Shown here: piece by piece, positions 34,441 through 42,780 of the stretch
Layout of the letters: each line of letters starts with the position of its first letter
How positions within the stretch are numbered: position 1 is the first letter of the stretch
NCBI GenBank assembly: GCA_963774195.1
Contig: CAVZDY010000003.1
Location: forward strand, 124,001 to 188,000
DNA: 64,000 nt
From: Roseiarcus sp963774195
GTDB lineage: Bacteria > Pseudomonadota > Alphaproteobacteria > Rhizobiales > Beijerinckiaceae
Reading direction: 5' to 3'
Made by a program: the position numbers and the translations under genes
Notes under the pieces: model-generated
Database searches by the model: none
What the model saw: the letters and a program-made list of their open reading frames with translations, nothing else
What the model was told of the DNA's origin: nothing

Positions 34441-35496
34441 TTGGCGAAAATAAGCTTCTTTCCATTGGCTGCCGCGCCGACCCTCCGTGAGGTCGCGCAA
34501 TGGACCGGCGCGGCGATCGGCGAGGGCGCTGATCCCGAACGCATCATTCACGACGTCGCGGCGCTCGACGAAGCGGGGCCGGACGATCTCTCGTTCTTCG
34601 ACAATCCGCGATATCTCGATGAGTTCAAGGCGACTCGCGCCGGCGCGGTGTTGGTCGCGCCGCGCTACGCCGAACAGGCGCCGGGCGCCGCTGCGCGGTT
34701 GATCACGGCGCAACCCTATCGGGCGATGGCGCAGGTCATGACCCGGCTCTATCCGCAGGCCGCGCGGCCGCGGTCGGTGTTCGGCGAGACGGGCGTGTCG
34801 CCGGCTGCTTTCGTCCATTCCGCCGCACGCCTCGAGCCTGGCGTGGTCGTCGATCCCGGAGCGGTGATCGGCCCCGGCGCGGAGATCGGCGCAGGGACGG
34901 TCATTGGTCCCAATGCGGTGATCGGTCCGCAGGTGCGGATCGGTCGCGACAGCGTCATCGGGGCCCTCGCGACTGTCTCCTGCGCCCTGATTGGCGACCG
35001 TGTGATCATCCACCCCGGCGCCCATATCGGGCAGGATGGCTTCGGCTTCGCCATGGGCCCGCGGGGCCATTTGAAGGTGCCTCAGATCGGGCGGGTCATC
35101 ATCCAGGACGACGTCGAGATCGGCGCGGGCTCGACCATCGATCGCGGCGCCAACCGGGATACGATCATCGGCGAGGGCGCCAAGATCGATAATCTCGTCC
35201 AGATCGGCCACAATGTGGTCATCGGCCGCCATTGCATTCTGGTTTCGCAATCCGGCGTGTCCGGCTCGACGGTGATCGGGGATTTTGCCGCGCTCGGCGG
35301 CCAGGCCGGTTTGACCGGGCACCTCAAGATCGGCGCCGGCGCCCAGATTGCCGCGCAGGCCGGCGTGATGACCGACGTGCCCGCTGGCGAACGCTGGAGC
35401 GGCGCCCCGGCGCGGCCGTTGCGGGCCTTCTTCCGCGAGGTGGCCGCGCTGCGCAAGCTCGCCGACACGCCCGACACGAGCGGAAGCGGCAAGTAA
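34441..35496 (+). CDS. lpxD: UDP-3-O-acylglucosamine N-acyltransferase
   Basis: A 351-residue lipid A enzyme adding the N-linked acyl chain from acyl-ACP. The N-terminal uridine-binding domain (LREVAQWTGAAI, DDLSFFDNPRYLDEFKATRAGAVLV) precedes a beta-helix with many hexapeptides. The catalytic histidine lies in VQIGHNVVIGRHCILVSQSGVSGS. GAHIGQDGFGFAMGPRGHLKVPQIG is typical. The only sensible start is TTG 34441. It follows bamA as in most proteobacteria. Confidence 0.95.
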   Translation: MAKISFFPLAAAPTLREVAQWTGAAIGEGADPERIIHDVAALDEAGPDDLSFFDNPRYLDEFKATRAGAVLVAPRYAEQAPGAAARLITAQPYRAMAQVMTRLYPQAARPRSVFGETGVSPAAFVHSAARLEPGVVVDPGAVIGPGAEIGAGTVIGPNAVIGPQVRIGRDSVIGALATVSCALIGDRVIIHPGAHIGQDGFGFAMGPRGHLKVPQIGRVIIQDDVEIGAGSTIDRGANRDTIIGEGAKIDNLVQIGHNVVIGRHCILVSQSGVSGSTVIGDFAALGGQAGLTGHLKIGAGAQIAAQAGVMTDVPAGERWSGAPARPLRAFFREVAALRKLADTPDTSGSGK

Positions 35497-35614
35497 CGAA
35501 ACTGATGAAAATTGCGGTCGAGCGGGCTTGCCGTGGCCTTCCGCGCGCGCGAGGCTTGACGGCGTGCCGCCAACCGGGCATCGGCGCGGTCCGCCGACGC
35601 GAAAGGAGAATGGA

Positions 35615-36079
35615 ATGAGCGAGCCGGTGGGGCTGACGATTGAAAGCTTCGATATTCAGCGGCTTCTCGCCTCGCTGCCGCATCGCTATCCTATGTTGCT
35701 GGTCGACCGGATCATCGATGTTCGTAGCGACGAATACGGCGTCGGCATCAAGAATGTGACGTTCAACGAGCCGCAATTTCAGGGACATTTCCCCAACCGG
35801 CCGGTCATGCCCGGGGTCCTGATGATCGAGGGGATGGCGCAGACTGCGGGCGCCATGTGCGTCGCCAGTCTCGGGGCGAACCGCAAGCCGAGCGTGGTGT
35901 ACCTGATGACCGTCGACCAGGCGAAGTTCCGTAAGCCGGTCGTGCCGGGCGACCAGATTCGTTATTACATGACGCGCACGGCTAAGCGCCGCAACATGTG
36001 GTGGTTCCGCGGCGAGGCGAAAGTGGACGACACCCTCGTCTGCGAAGCGATCGTTTCGGCCATGCTGGTGGAAGAATGA
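35615..36079 (+). CDS. fabZ: 3-hydroxyacyl-ACP dehydratase FabZ
   Basis: A 154-residue hot-dog dehydratase of fatty acid synthesis, competing with LpxA/LpxD for hydroxyacyl-ACP. The catalytic histidine is in FQGHFPNRPVMPGVLMIEGMAQTAG, with the glutamate in the same block; LPHRYPMLLVDRI starts the domain. AAAGGAG lies 6 nt before ATG 35615. It overlaps lpxA by 4 bp. Confidence 0.96.
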   Translation: MSEPVGLTIESFDIQRLLASLPHRYPMLLVDRIIDVRSDEYGVGIKNVTFNEPQFQGHFPNRPVMPGVLMIEGMAQTAGAMCVASLGANRKPSVVYLMTVDQAKFRKPVVPGDQIRYYMTRTAKRRNMWWFRGEAKVDDTLVCEAIVSAMLVEE

Positions 36080-36907
36080 GCGGGTCCGCGACTGGCGCAG
36101 CCGCGCCACAGACGTTCATTCACGCGAGCGCCTGCATCGAGCCGGGCGCGCAGATCGGCGTCGGCGCCTACGTTGGGCCTTTTTGCCACGTCGGCCCGGA
36201 AGTCACGCTGGGTGACGGGGTGCGGCTGGCGTCGCATGTCAGCGTGGCGGGCGTGACGACGATCGGCGCGCGCACGCGCGTGTTTCCCTTCGCGGCGATC
36301 GGACATGAACCGCAGGATTTGAAATATCGCGGTGAGCGCGTCACCCTCTCGATTGGCGAGGATTGCCTGATCCGCGAAGGCGTGACGATGAATCCGAGGC
36401 ACCGCGGGCGGTGGACATGCGACGGTCGTCGGGTCGCACAGCGTATTTCTCGCCAACGCGCATGTCGCGCATGACTGCCGCATCGGCGACAACGTCATCC
36501 TCTCGAACAACGTCATGCTCGCCGGTCACTGCCAGGTCGGCGACTTCGCGATCGTCAGCGGCGGCGCGGCCGCCCATCAGTTCGTGCGCATCGGCGCGCA
36601 CGCGTTCATCGGCGGCCTTGCCGGGGTCGAGAACGACATCATCCCGTTCGGCATCGCGCTCGGCAATCGGGCCGCGCTCGCCGGGCTGAACGTCGTCGGG
36701 TTGAAGCGCCGCGGCTACTCGCACGAGGCGATCCACGACCTGCGCCGCGCCTACAAGCAGCTTTTCGGCGCCAAGGGCACGCTCAAGGAGCGCGTCGAAG
36801 ACGTTGCCGCCGCCTATCCCGACCAGGAGGCGGTTCAGCAGATCGTGGCCTTCCTGCGCGAAGGCGGCGAGCGCGCCGTCTGCACGCCGCGGGACGTCGA
36901 GGCTTGA
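36076..36907 (+). pseudogene. lpxA: UDP-GlcNAc O-acyltransferase LpxA, frameshifted
   Basis: First step of lipid A synthesis. The first frame encodes the start (QTFIHASACIEPGAQIGVGAYVGPF, CLIREGVTMNP) and then loses similarity. The next frame supplies GTAGGGHATVVGSHSVFLANAHVAHDCRIGDN, the catalytic-histidine block, and the rest to RDVEA at 36907. Deleting one base, the A at 36396 in CCGAGGCACC, joins them into a normal protein of about 276 residues. ATG 36076 overlaps the fabZ stop, and the downstream TTGA overlap with lpxI is intact, so the operon looks functional. A sequencing error is more likely than loss of an essential gene. Confidence 0.88.
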
Positions 36908-37752
36908 CGCCGGGGGGCGAAGGCCGGCCGCTCGCGATTCTCTGCGGCGGCGGCGGTTTCCCCCTCGAAGTTGCGCGCGCCGCCGCGGCCAATGGGCGCT
37001 CGCCCTTCCTCATTGGCGTCGTCGGATCCTCCGATCCGGCGATCGAAGACTTCCCCCACGTCTGGGTGCATCTCGGCCAAATCGGCAAGCTGTTTGGCGC
37101 GCTCAAGGAGCGCGCGATCGGCGACATCGCCCTCGTCGGCGCGATGGCGCGGCCGGAATTCCAGGATTTGCGGCTCGACTGGGGCGCGGTGAAGCGGGCT
37201 TCGGAACTCGCGCAATTGTTCCGCGGCGGCGACAACCACTTGCTCGTCGGCATCGCCGGCATCTTCGAGCGCGAGGGCCTCAAAGTCGTGGGCGCGCACG
37301 AGATCGCGCCGCAATTGGTCGCCCCCGTCGGCGCATTCGGCGCACACGCGGCGTCCGCCGAGGCCGAGGCCGACGTTCGGGTTGGCGCCGCGCTTCTCGC
37401 TGCTTTGTCGCCGTTCGACGTCGGCCAGGGCGCGGTCGTCGCCAACGGACGCGTCCTTGCGCTGGAAGCGGCGGAAGGCACCGATGCGATGTTGGCGCGC
37501 GTCGCCGAGCTGAGGGCCGCGCGGCGGCTGCGTCTACAAGGGGCGCAGGGCGTCTTTGTGAAGGCGCCCAAGCGCGGCCAGGATCTGCGGCTCGATATGC
37601 CGGCGGTGGGTCCCAAGACGGTCGAGGCGGCGCGTCGCGCCGAGCTGAAGGGCCTCGCGCTGGCGGCCGGGGGCGTTCTCATCGCCGATCGCGCCGCGTT
37701 TCTCAGCGCCGCCAACGCGGCGGGCCTGTTCGTCGTCGGCTACGCCCTGTGA
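36904..37752 (+). CDS. lpxI: UDP-2,3-diacylglucosamine pyrophosphatase LpxI
   Basis: A 282-residue DUF1009 protein cleaving UDP-2,3-diacylglucosamine to lipid X, replacing LpxH in alphaproteobacteria. Blocks: LAILCGGGGFPLEVARAAAANG, VHLGQIGKLFGALKERAIGDIALVGAMARP, GGDNHLLVGIAGIFEREGLKVVGAHE and DMPAVGPKTVEAARRAELKGLAL. It begins at TTG 36904, overlapping the lpxA stop (TTGA). It overlaps lpxB likewise, so the cluster is tightly coupled. Confidence 0.93.
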   Translation: MTPGGEGRPLAILCGGGGFPLEVARAAAANGRSPFLIGVVGSSDPAIEDFPHVWVHLGQIGKLFGALKERAIGDIALVGAMARPEFQDLRLDWGAVKRASELAQLFRGGDNHLLVGIAGIFEREGLKVVGAHEIAPQLVAPVGAFGAHAASAEAEADVRVGAALLAALSPFDVGQGAVVANGRVLALEAAEGTDAMLARVAELRAARRLRLQGAQGVFVKAPKRGQDLRLDMPAVGPKTVEAARRAELKGLALAAGGVLIADRAAFLSAANAAGLFVVGYAL

Positions 37753-38924
37753 ACGCTGCGGCGCGCCCCCTGCGGATCGCGCTCGTCGCGGGAGAGCATT
37801 CGGGCGATCAACTCGGCTTCAAGCTGATGCGCGCGCTGCGCGCCGAGACCGACGGCGCGGTTATGTTTCTCGGCGTCGGCGGCGAGGCGATGGAGGCGGA
37901 AGGCCTCGCGAGCCTGTTCCCGATGAGCGACATCGCCGTGATGGGCTTCCTTCCCGTCCTCGCCAAGCTGCCGAGCCTGCTCGCCCGCATCCGGCAGACC
38001 GCGCAGGCGATCGTCGAGGCGCGCCCCGACGCGCTCGTTATTATCGACAGCCCGGACTTTACTCATCGCGTCGCCAAACGCGTCCGGCGGGCGCTGCCGA
38101 ACCTGCCAGTGATCGACTATGTCAGCCCTTCGGTCTGGGCGTGGCGGCCGGGACGCGCCAAGGCGATGACCGCCTATGTCGATTGTGTGCTCGCGCTGCT
38201 GCCGTTCGAGCCGGCGGCGCACGTGCGCCTCGGCGGCCCACGCTGCGTCTATGTCGGCCATCCCCTGATCGAGCGGCTCGGCGAGCTTCGCCCGAGCGCC
38301 GATGAGGCGCGCCGGCGTGACGCGGAGCCGCCGATTCTCGCCGTGCTGCCGGGCTCGCGCCGTTCGGTCCTCGCGCGGATGATGGGCGACTTCGGCGAGG
38401 CGGTCGCGCGGTTGACGCGCGAGCGAGGGCCGTTCGACGTGGTGCTGCCGACGCTGCCGCATGTCGAAGCCGAGGTGCGGGCGCGCGCGGCCGAATGGCC
38501 TGTCAAGCCGCGCATCGAGGTCGGCGAGGCGGCGAAGCTCGCGACGTTCCGCAGCGCTCACGCGGCGCTCGCGGCGTCCGGCACCGTCACGCTGGAGCTG
38601 GCGCTCGCGGGCGTGCCGATGGTCGGCGCCTACAAGGTGTCGCGGCTCGAGGAGCCGCTCAAATACGTCATCAAGCTGCCGCACTCGATCCTGCTGCCGA
38701 ACCTCATTCTCGGCGAGCGAACGATCCCTGAGATCTTGCAGCAAGACTGTACGCCGGAGACACTCTCCGCCGCGCTTTCCGGCCTCGTGCGCGATGGAAA
38801 GGAGAGGGCGGGGCAGCTTGCCGCGCTGGCCAAGCTCGACGGGCTGATGCGCCTAGCCGAAGGCGACGCGCCGAGCAAGCGGGCGGCGCGGGAGGTTCTC
38901 GCGACGATGGCGCGACGGCGCTGA
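37749..38924 (+). CDS. lpxB: Lipid-A-disaccharide synthase
   Basis: A 391-residue GT19 enzyme joining lipid X and UDP-diacylglucosamine. Blocks: IALVAGEHSGDQLGFKLMRAL, VIIDSPDFTHRVAKRVR, IDYVSPSVWAWRPGRAKAM, YVGHPLIERLG, LAVLPGSRRSVLARM and ASGTVTLELALAGVPMVGAYKVS. It starts at GTG 37749, overlapping the lpxI stop (GTGA); the frame open to 36804 is a shadow of lpxA and lpxI. In many relatives gltA follows; here an arsenic cluster intervenes. Confidence 0.95.
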   Translation: MNAAARPLRIALVAGEHSGDQLGFKLMRALRAETDGAVMFLGVGGEAMEAEGLASLFPMSDIAVMGFLPVLAKLPSLLARIRQTAQAIVEARPDALVIIDSPDFTHRVAKRVRRALPNLPVIDYVSPSVWAWRPGRAKAMTAYVDCVLALLPFEPAAHVRLGGPRCVYVGHPLIERLGELRPSADEARRRDAEPPILAVLPGSRRSVLARMMGDFGEAVARLTRERGPFDVVLPTLPHVEAEVRARAAEWPVKPRIEVGEAAKLATFRSAHAALAASGTVTLELALAGVPMVGAYKVSRLEEPLKYVIKLPHSILLPNLILGERTIPEILQQDCTPETLSAALSGLVRDGKERAGQLAALAKLDGLMRLAEGDAPSKRAAREVLATMARRR

Positions 38925-39021
38925 AGCCATAAAGCGACGCAGCGGGCCCAACAAACTACGTGCTCTCCCTCTCGCTGGAAGCCGGGAGATGAGCGGCGAG
39001 GTTGCCTAAAACGAATTAGTG

Positions 39022-39056
39022 TTGACTGATACATAAGTATCGGCTAATTGATCAGC
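39022..39056 (+). promoter_or_regulatory. Promoter/operator candidate for the arsR-like gene
   Basis: TTGACT (39022-39027) is a good -35 match. It is followed by the inverted repeat GATAC-ATAA-GTATC (39028-39041), a plausible ArsR-type operator in the spacer, and a CTAATT element near 39044. The gene starts at 39057, so the leader is very short. Regulator identity is inferred. Confidence 0.5.
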
Positions 39057-39392
39057 ATGATCGAAGCCGCCCTCAACCCTGTTACGACCGTCATGCGCGC
39101 CCTGGCCGATCCGACGCGCCGCGCGGTCTTCGAGCGCCTCTTTCGCAGCGAGGAGATCACCGTCGCCGAACTGACCCGCGGCAGCGGAGTGACCCAGGGC
39201 GCCATCTCGCAGCACTTGAAGTCCCTGAAGCAAGCCGGCCTGGTCGCCGAGCGCGCCGAGGGGCGCAACGTCTATTATCGCGCCGCGCCGCAAGGCCTTG
39301 AGCCCCTGGTCGACTGGATGGACCACTACGGCGTCTTCTGGCGCGAGCGCTTCCTGAAACTGCGTTCCCTCTTGAAGGAGATCGATCCATGA
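39057..39392 (+). CDS. ArsR family winged-helix regulator
   Basis: A 111-residue ArsR/SmtB-type repressor: MRALADPTRRAVFERLFRSEEITVAELTRGSGVTQGAISQHLKSLKQAGLVAERAEGRNVYYRA is the winged helix. It lacks metal-binding cysteines, so it belongs to the non-metal branch commonly paired with SRPBCC genes. It overlaps the next gene by 4 bp (ATGA). The palindrome at 39028-39041 lies immediately upstream. Confidence 0.9.
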   Translation: MIEAALNPVTTVMRALADPTRRAVFERLFRSEEITVAELTRGSGVTQGAISQHLKSLKQAGLVAERAEGRNVYYRAAPQGLEPLVDWMDHYGVFWRERFLKLRSLLKEIDP

Positions 39393-39862
39393 CCGTTGCC
39401 GACCTGAAAGCCGACACCCAGGAGATCGTCATCGACGAGGTTCTTCCTCATGCGGCCGAAACGATCTGGAAGACCCTGACGACCGCCGAACTGATGGGGC
39501 GCTGGATGATGCAGCCCAAGGGCTTCGAGGCGACCGAGGGCCAGGTCTTCACCTTTCAAACGACTCCCGCCGGCGCCTGGGACGGCGCCATCCATTGTCA
39601 GGTCCTGGAGGTCGTGCCCAACCGGCGCTTGTCTTACGCTTGGACGGGCGGCGACGATGGCAATACCGGCTACGGCTCGCGCCTCGACACCGTCGTCACC
39701 TGGTCCCTGACCCCGGTCGAGGGCGGCACGCGCATCCGTCTGGTGCATTCGGGCTTCGCAACGCCGAAGAACGACACGGCCTACAGGAACATGAGCGAGG
39801 GCTGGGTCAAGGTCGTGCAACGGCTTGATGCCGCCACCGATACGATCGAACGGGAGGTGTGA
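39389..39862 (+). CDS. SRPBCC/AHSA1 family protein
   Basis: A 157-residue START-like (AHSA1) domain protein: VLPHAAETIWKTLTTAELMGRWMMQPKGFEATEGQVFTF, LSYAWTGGDDGNTGYGSRLDTVVTWSLTP, GGTRIRLVHSGF, and a C-terminal GWVKVVQRLDA helix. The fold has a hydrophobic ligand cavity; functions vary and none is established for ArsR-linked members. It is translationally coupled to the ArsR regulator and to the GFA gene. Confidence 0.85.
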   Translation: MTVADLKADTQEIVIDEVLPHAAETIWKTLTTAELMGRWMMQPKGFEATEGQVFTFQTTPAGAWDGAIHCQVLEVVPNRRLSYAWTGGDDGNTGYGSRLDTVVTWSLTPVEGGTRIRLVHSGFATPKNDTAYRNMSEGWVKVVQRLDAATDTIEREV

Positions 39863-39864
39863 AA

Positions 39865-40278
39865 ATGGAAAAGCCTTACACCGGCGGGTGTGCCTGCGGC
39901 GCGATACGCTACTCGATTTCCGGCGAGCCGATAGCCAGCACCGATTGCCAGTGCCGCGACTGCCAGCGCGAAAGCGGCACAGGCCACGGCTCGCATCTGA
40001 CTTTTGCCCGAGCCGGCGTGACCGTGACGGGCGAAGCGGCCCGGTGGGACATGGTCGGCGACAGCGGCAACGTCAAGACGCGCGCCTTCTGCCCGGTGTG
40101 CGGTTCGCCGGTCTACATGACCTTCGCCGCCATGCCCGACCTCTTTACTGTCCGCGCCGCCAGCCTCGACGATCCAGGCCGCTATAGGCCGCAGATGGTC
40201 CTTTACGCCGTGCGTGGCCATGCCTGGGATCACGTCGATCCGGACCTGCCGAAATTCGAGCGCATGCCATCGAGATGA
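39865..40278 (+). CDS. GFA family zinc protein (glutathione-dependent formaldehyde-activating-like)
   Basis: A 137-residue Mss4-fold protein. Zinc-binding cysteines are visible in GGCACGAI, DCQCRDCQRESG and FCPVCGSPVY, the GFA/CENP-V pattern. Gfa from Paracoccus binds glutathione and has been linked to S-hydroxymethylglutathione formation, but most family members have unknown substrates. GGGAGG precedes ATG 39865; the GTG at 39859 overlapping the previous stop is an alternative. Third gene of the ArsR-SRPBCC-GFA operon. Confidence 0.85.
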   Translation: MEKPYTGGCACGAIRYSISGEPIASTDCQCRDCQRESGTGHGSHLTFARAGVTVTGEAARWDMVGDSGNVKTRAFCPVCGSPVYMTFAAMPDLFTVRAASLDDPGRYRPQMVLYAVRGHAWDHVDPDLPKFERMPSR

Positions 40279-40292
40279 GGCGCCGCCGGAGG

Positions 40293-40340
40293 GAAGCCGC
40301 AGCCTGACGGGGACTCACAACGCCAGGGCGCTGCGGCTTC
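40293..40340. terminator. Long-loop inverted repeat between convergent genes
   Basis: Perfect 11 bp arms GAAGCCGCAGC (40293-40303) and GCTGCGGCTTC (40330-40340) between the GFA gene and the convergent acr3. It could serve as a bidirectional terminator, though there is no T-run and the loop is 26 nt. Confidence 0.45.
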
Positions 40341-40346
40341 GACGTG

Positions 40347-41429
40347 TTATGCCGTTGCCCCTCGCTCGTACCAGCCCCGCGACGCCTTCACGATGCGTAC
40401 GACCGACAACATCACCGGCACCTCGATCAGCACGCCGACGACCGTAGCGAGCGCCGCCCCCGACTGGAACCCGAACAGAGCGATAGCCGTCGCCACCGCC
40501 AGCTCAAAGAAATTGGACGCGCCGATCAGCGCGGAGGGTCCCGCCACGCACCAGGCGACGCCGAGGCGGCGGTTGATCCAGTAGGCGAGTCCCGCGTTGA
40601 AATAGACCTGGATCAGGATCGGCAAGGCCAGCATGGCGATGATGGTCGGCTGCCGCGTAATCTGCTCGCCTTGCAGGCCGAACAGCAACACCAGCGTCAG
40701 CAGCAGCGCGCCGAGCGACAGCGGCGACAAAGCCTTGAGCGTCCGCGACAATGCCGCCTGTCCGCCGCCTACCAGCAACGACCGTCGCCAGAGTTGCGCC
40801 ACGATCACGGGCACGACGATATAGAGCAGAACGGAGAGCAGCAGGGTCCCCCACGGGACGGTGATGGAGGAGAGGCCCAGCAGCAAGCCGACGATCGGCG
40901 CGAAGGCGACGACCATGATCGAGTCGTTGAGCGCGACTTGCCCGAGCGTGAAATGCGGCTCGCCGTCCACGAGATTCGACCAGACGAACACCATGGCCGT
41001 GCAGGGGGCCGCGGCCAGCAGGATGAGGCCAGCGGTGTAGCTGTCGAGTTGATCGGCGGGGAGATACGGCCGAAACAGATGGCCGACGAATAGCCACGCC
41101 AGCAGCGCCATGGAGAAAGGCTTCACCAGCCAATTGACGCCGACCGTGGCGGCGATCCCCTTCCAGTGCGCCCCGATCTGCCCGAGCGCGGCAAGGTCGA
41201 TCTTGAGCAGCATGGGGATGATCATCAGCCATACCAGCACCGCCACCGGCAGGTTGACTTGCGCCACCTCGGCCGCCCCGATCCGATGAAACACATCTGG
41301 CAGCAGACCGCCGAGGACGATTCCAGCGACGATGCACAAGCCGACCCAGAGCGTCAGGTAGCGTTCGAACACGCTCATCGCGGGGGCCTTGGCGACAGAG
41401 GCCGTTGCGCCGGAAATCGCGTCGGTCAT
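40347..41429 (-). CDS. acr3: Arsenite efflux transporter ACR3
   Basis: A 360-residue membrane transporter of the ArsB/ACR3 (BASS) family with ten hydrophobic segments. It has the conserved TM4 cysteine in LAAAPCTAMVFVWS, GLCIVAGIVLGGLLPD near the start, LALPILIQVYFN and IGASNFFELAVATAIALFG. It extrudes arsenite produced by the two arsenate reductases encoded upstream. Last gene of arsR-arsC-arsC-acr3; its start overlaps the preceding arsC stop by 4 bp. Confidence 0.94.
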   Translation of the reverse strand: MTDAISGATASVAKAPAMSVFERYLTLWVGLCIVAGIVLGGLLPDVFHRIGAAEVAQVNLPVAVLVWLMIIPMLLKIDLAALGQIGAHWKGIAATVGVNWLVKPFSMALLAWLFVGHLFRPYLPADQLDSYTAGLILLAAAPCTAMVFVWSNLVDGEPHFTLGQVALNDSIMVVAFAPIVGLLLGLSSITVPWGTLLLSVLLYIVVPVIVAQLWRRSLLVGGGQAALSRTLKALSPLSLGALLLTLVLLFGLQGEQITRQPTIIAMLALPILIQVYFNAGLAYWINRRLGVAWCVAGPSALIGASNFFELAVATAIALFGFQSGAALATVVGVLIEVPVMLSVVRIVKASRGWYERGATA

Positions 41430-41878
41430 TGCTCAACTTCCTTTGGGGCGACGCGGCGGCCGAAGGCGTCGACGACACGCTCGCCATCCTCCTTGCTGAA
41501 TGCCCCTTGTTGTGGGTTGGGGAGAAGGTCGAGGACCGTTTCCGACGGCCGGCACAACTTCACGCCGAGCGGCGAAACGACAATCGGCCGATTGATGAGG
41601 ATCGGGTGCGCCATCATGGCGTCCAGCAGCTGTTGATCGGTCAGGGCCGGATCATCGAGGCGGAGGTCGTGGAACGGCGTGCCCTTTTGACGCAGCACCG
41701 ACCGCACCGTCACGCCCATGCGCTCGATCAGCGACGCGAGCAACGCGCGAGCGGGTGGGGTTTTCAGGTACTCGATCACATGCGGCTCGACCCCGGCGTT
41801 GCGGATCATGGCGAGCGCATTGCGCGACGTGCCGCACTCCGGGTTGTGATAGATGATGATGTCAAAGGGCGCGCTCAT
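41426..41878 (-). CDS. arsC: Arsenate reductase, glutaredoxin-linked type
   Basis: A 150-residue ArsC of the E. coli plasmid R773 type. The catalytic cysteine is in YHNPECGTSRNAL (about residue 15). Arginines in INRPIVV and LCRPSE correspond to the active-site arginines. It reduces arsenate to arsenite using glutathione and glutaredoxin. Overlaps genes on both sides by 4 bp. It is structurally unrelated to the second arsenate reductase next to it. Confidence 0.93.
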   Translation of the reverse strand: MSAPFDIIIYHNPECGTSRNALAMIRNAGVEPHVIEYLKTPPARALLASLIERMGVTVRSVLRQKGTPFHDLRLDDPALTDQQLLDAMMAHPILINRPIVVSPLGVKLCRPSETVLDLLPNPQQGAFSKEDGERVVDAFGRRVAPKEVEQ

Positions 41879-42402
41879 GCGGCGCTCGATCGCGTCGAGA
41901 TGGCCCCTTCCGTGCGCCCGATTTCCCGAAGCCTGGCGCTCAAGGCGATTTCATCCAGGCTCTTCAGCGGCAGCGCGATGAACAGGGAGATCCGGTTCTT
42001 CAGGTGGCGGAACGCCCCAGCGAAGGCGCCGAGCTTCTCGATCTCCATTCCCTCGACCGCTGCTGGGTCCTCGATGCCCCAATGCGCCGTCATGGGATGG
42101 CCCGGCCAGATGGGACAGGCTTCGCCGGCGGCGGAGTCGCAGACCGTGAAGATGAAGTCCATGGCCGGCGCATCGGGCGCGGAAAATTCCTCCCAACCCT
42201 TGGAACGGAACCCTTCGGCGGGATAGTTCAACTCACGCAGGGTTTGCAGCGCGAGCGGATTGACCTCGCCCTTGGGCTGGCTTCCGGCCGAGAAAGCGCG
42301 GAAGCGGCCAGCGCCATCCTTTTGCAAGATGCTTTCGGCCAAGATCGAGCGGGCTGAGTTACCGGTGCAGAGGAACAGGACGTTGAACACGCGATCGGTC
42401 AT
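41875..42402 (-). CDS. arsC: Arsenate reductase, low-molecular-weight phosphatase (thioredoxin-linked) type
   Basis: A 175-residue enzyme with an LMW-PTP fold. The P-loop is FLCTGNSARS (CX5R) and the redox pair lies in VCDSAAGEACPIWPG, followed by HWGIEDPAAVEG. This is the S. aureus pI258-like class. ATG 42402 overlaps the arsR stop (ATGA); the frame open further upstream is a shadow. Two arsenate reductases of unrelated folds in one operon suggests use of two electron donors. Confidence 0.9.
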   Translation of the reverse strand: MTDRVFNVLFLCTGNSARSILAESILQKDGAGRFRAFSAGSQPKGEVNPLALQTLRELNYPAEGFRSKGWEEFSAPDAPAMDFIFTVCDSAAGEACPIWPGHPMTAHWGIEDPAAVEGMEIEKLGAFAGAFRHLKNRISLFIALPLKSLDEIALSARLREIGRTEGAISTRSSAA

Positions 42403-42758
42403 GGGCGCGCTCCTTCGGTGGGGCAGCAGGGCGACGCCGTGAGGTCTGCGATCAAGGGGGCGCACAGGTCCGTCCGGCCGCCACAGCAGTCCTTGACGAG
42501 AAAGAGGGTCAACTCCCGCAGCGTATTAAGATCGGCCCGGTAGATGATCGACCGGCTGTGGCGCTCGGCGGTGGCCAGCCCCGCCCGGGCGAGGACGGCC
42601 AGATGCGACGACATGGTGTTCTGCGGCACGTCGAGTTTGCGGGCGATCTCGCCGGCGGGCAGCCCCGCCGGCTCGTGACGCACCAGCAGGCGGAACGTCT
42701 CGAGGCGGGTTGGTTGCGAGAGGGCGGCAAGGGCCGAGGTTGCGCTTTCTAAATCCAT
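42399..42758 (-). CDS. arsR: ArsR family arsenic-responsive repressor
   Basis: A 119-residue repressor: ALSQPTRLETFRLLVRHEPAGLPAGEIARKLDVPQNTMSSHLAVLARAGLATAERHSRSIIYRA is the winged helix. Cysteine pairs near the C-terminus (KDCCGG, DLCAP, SPCCPT) could bind As(III), as in the C-terminal-site ArsR proteins. First gene of the ars operon. A palindrome overlaps its start codon, indicating autoregulation. Confidence 0.92.
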   Translation of the reverse strand: MDLESATSALAALSQPTRLETFRLLVRHEPAGLPAGEIARKLDVPQNTMSSHLAVLARAGLATAERHSRSIIYRADLNTLRELTLFLVKDCCGGRTDLCAPLIADLTASPCCPTEGARP

Positions 42759-42780
42759 ATATCCAGAATAATGGATATAT
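42757..42780 (-). promoter_or_regulatory. ArsR operator candidate
   Basis: Perfect 9 bp arms ATATATCCA and TGGATATAT with a 6 bp spacer, overlapping the first base(s) of the arsR start codon. AT-rich in a GC-rich context. Binding by the encoded ArsR would block both transcription and translation initiation. Confidence 0.65.

Noticed and set aside
36804..37748. Long N-terminal extension of the lpxB frame
   Set aside because: Arg-rich shadow of the lpxA 3' end and lpxI; GTG 37749 overlaps the lpxI stop and begins the conserved LpxB sequence.
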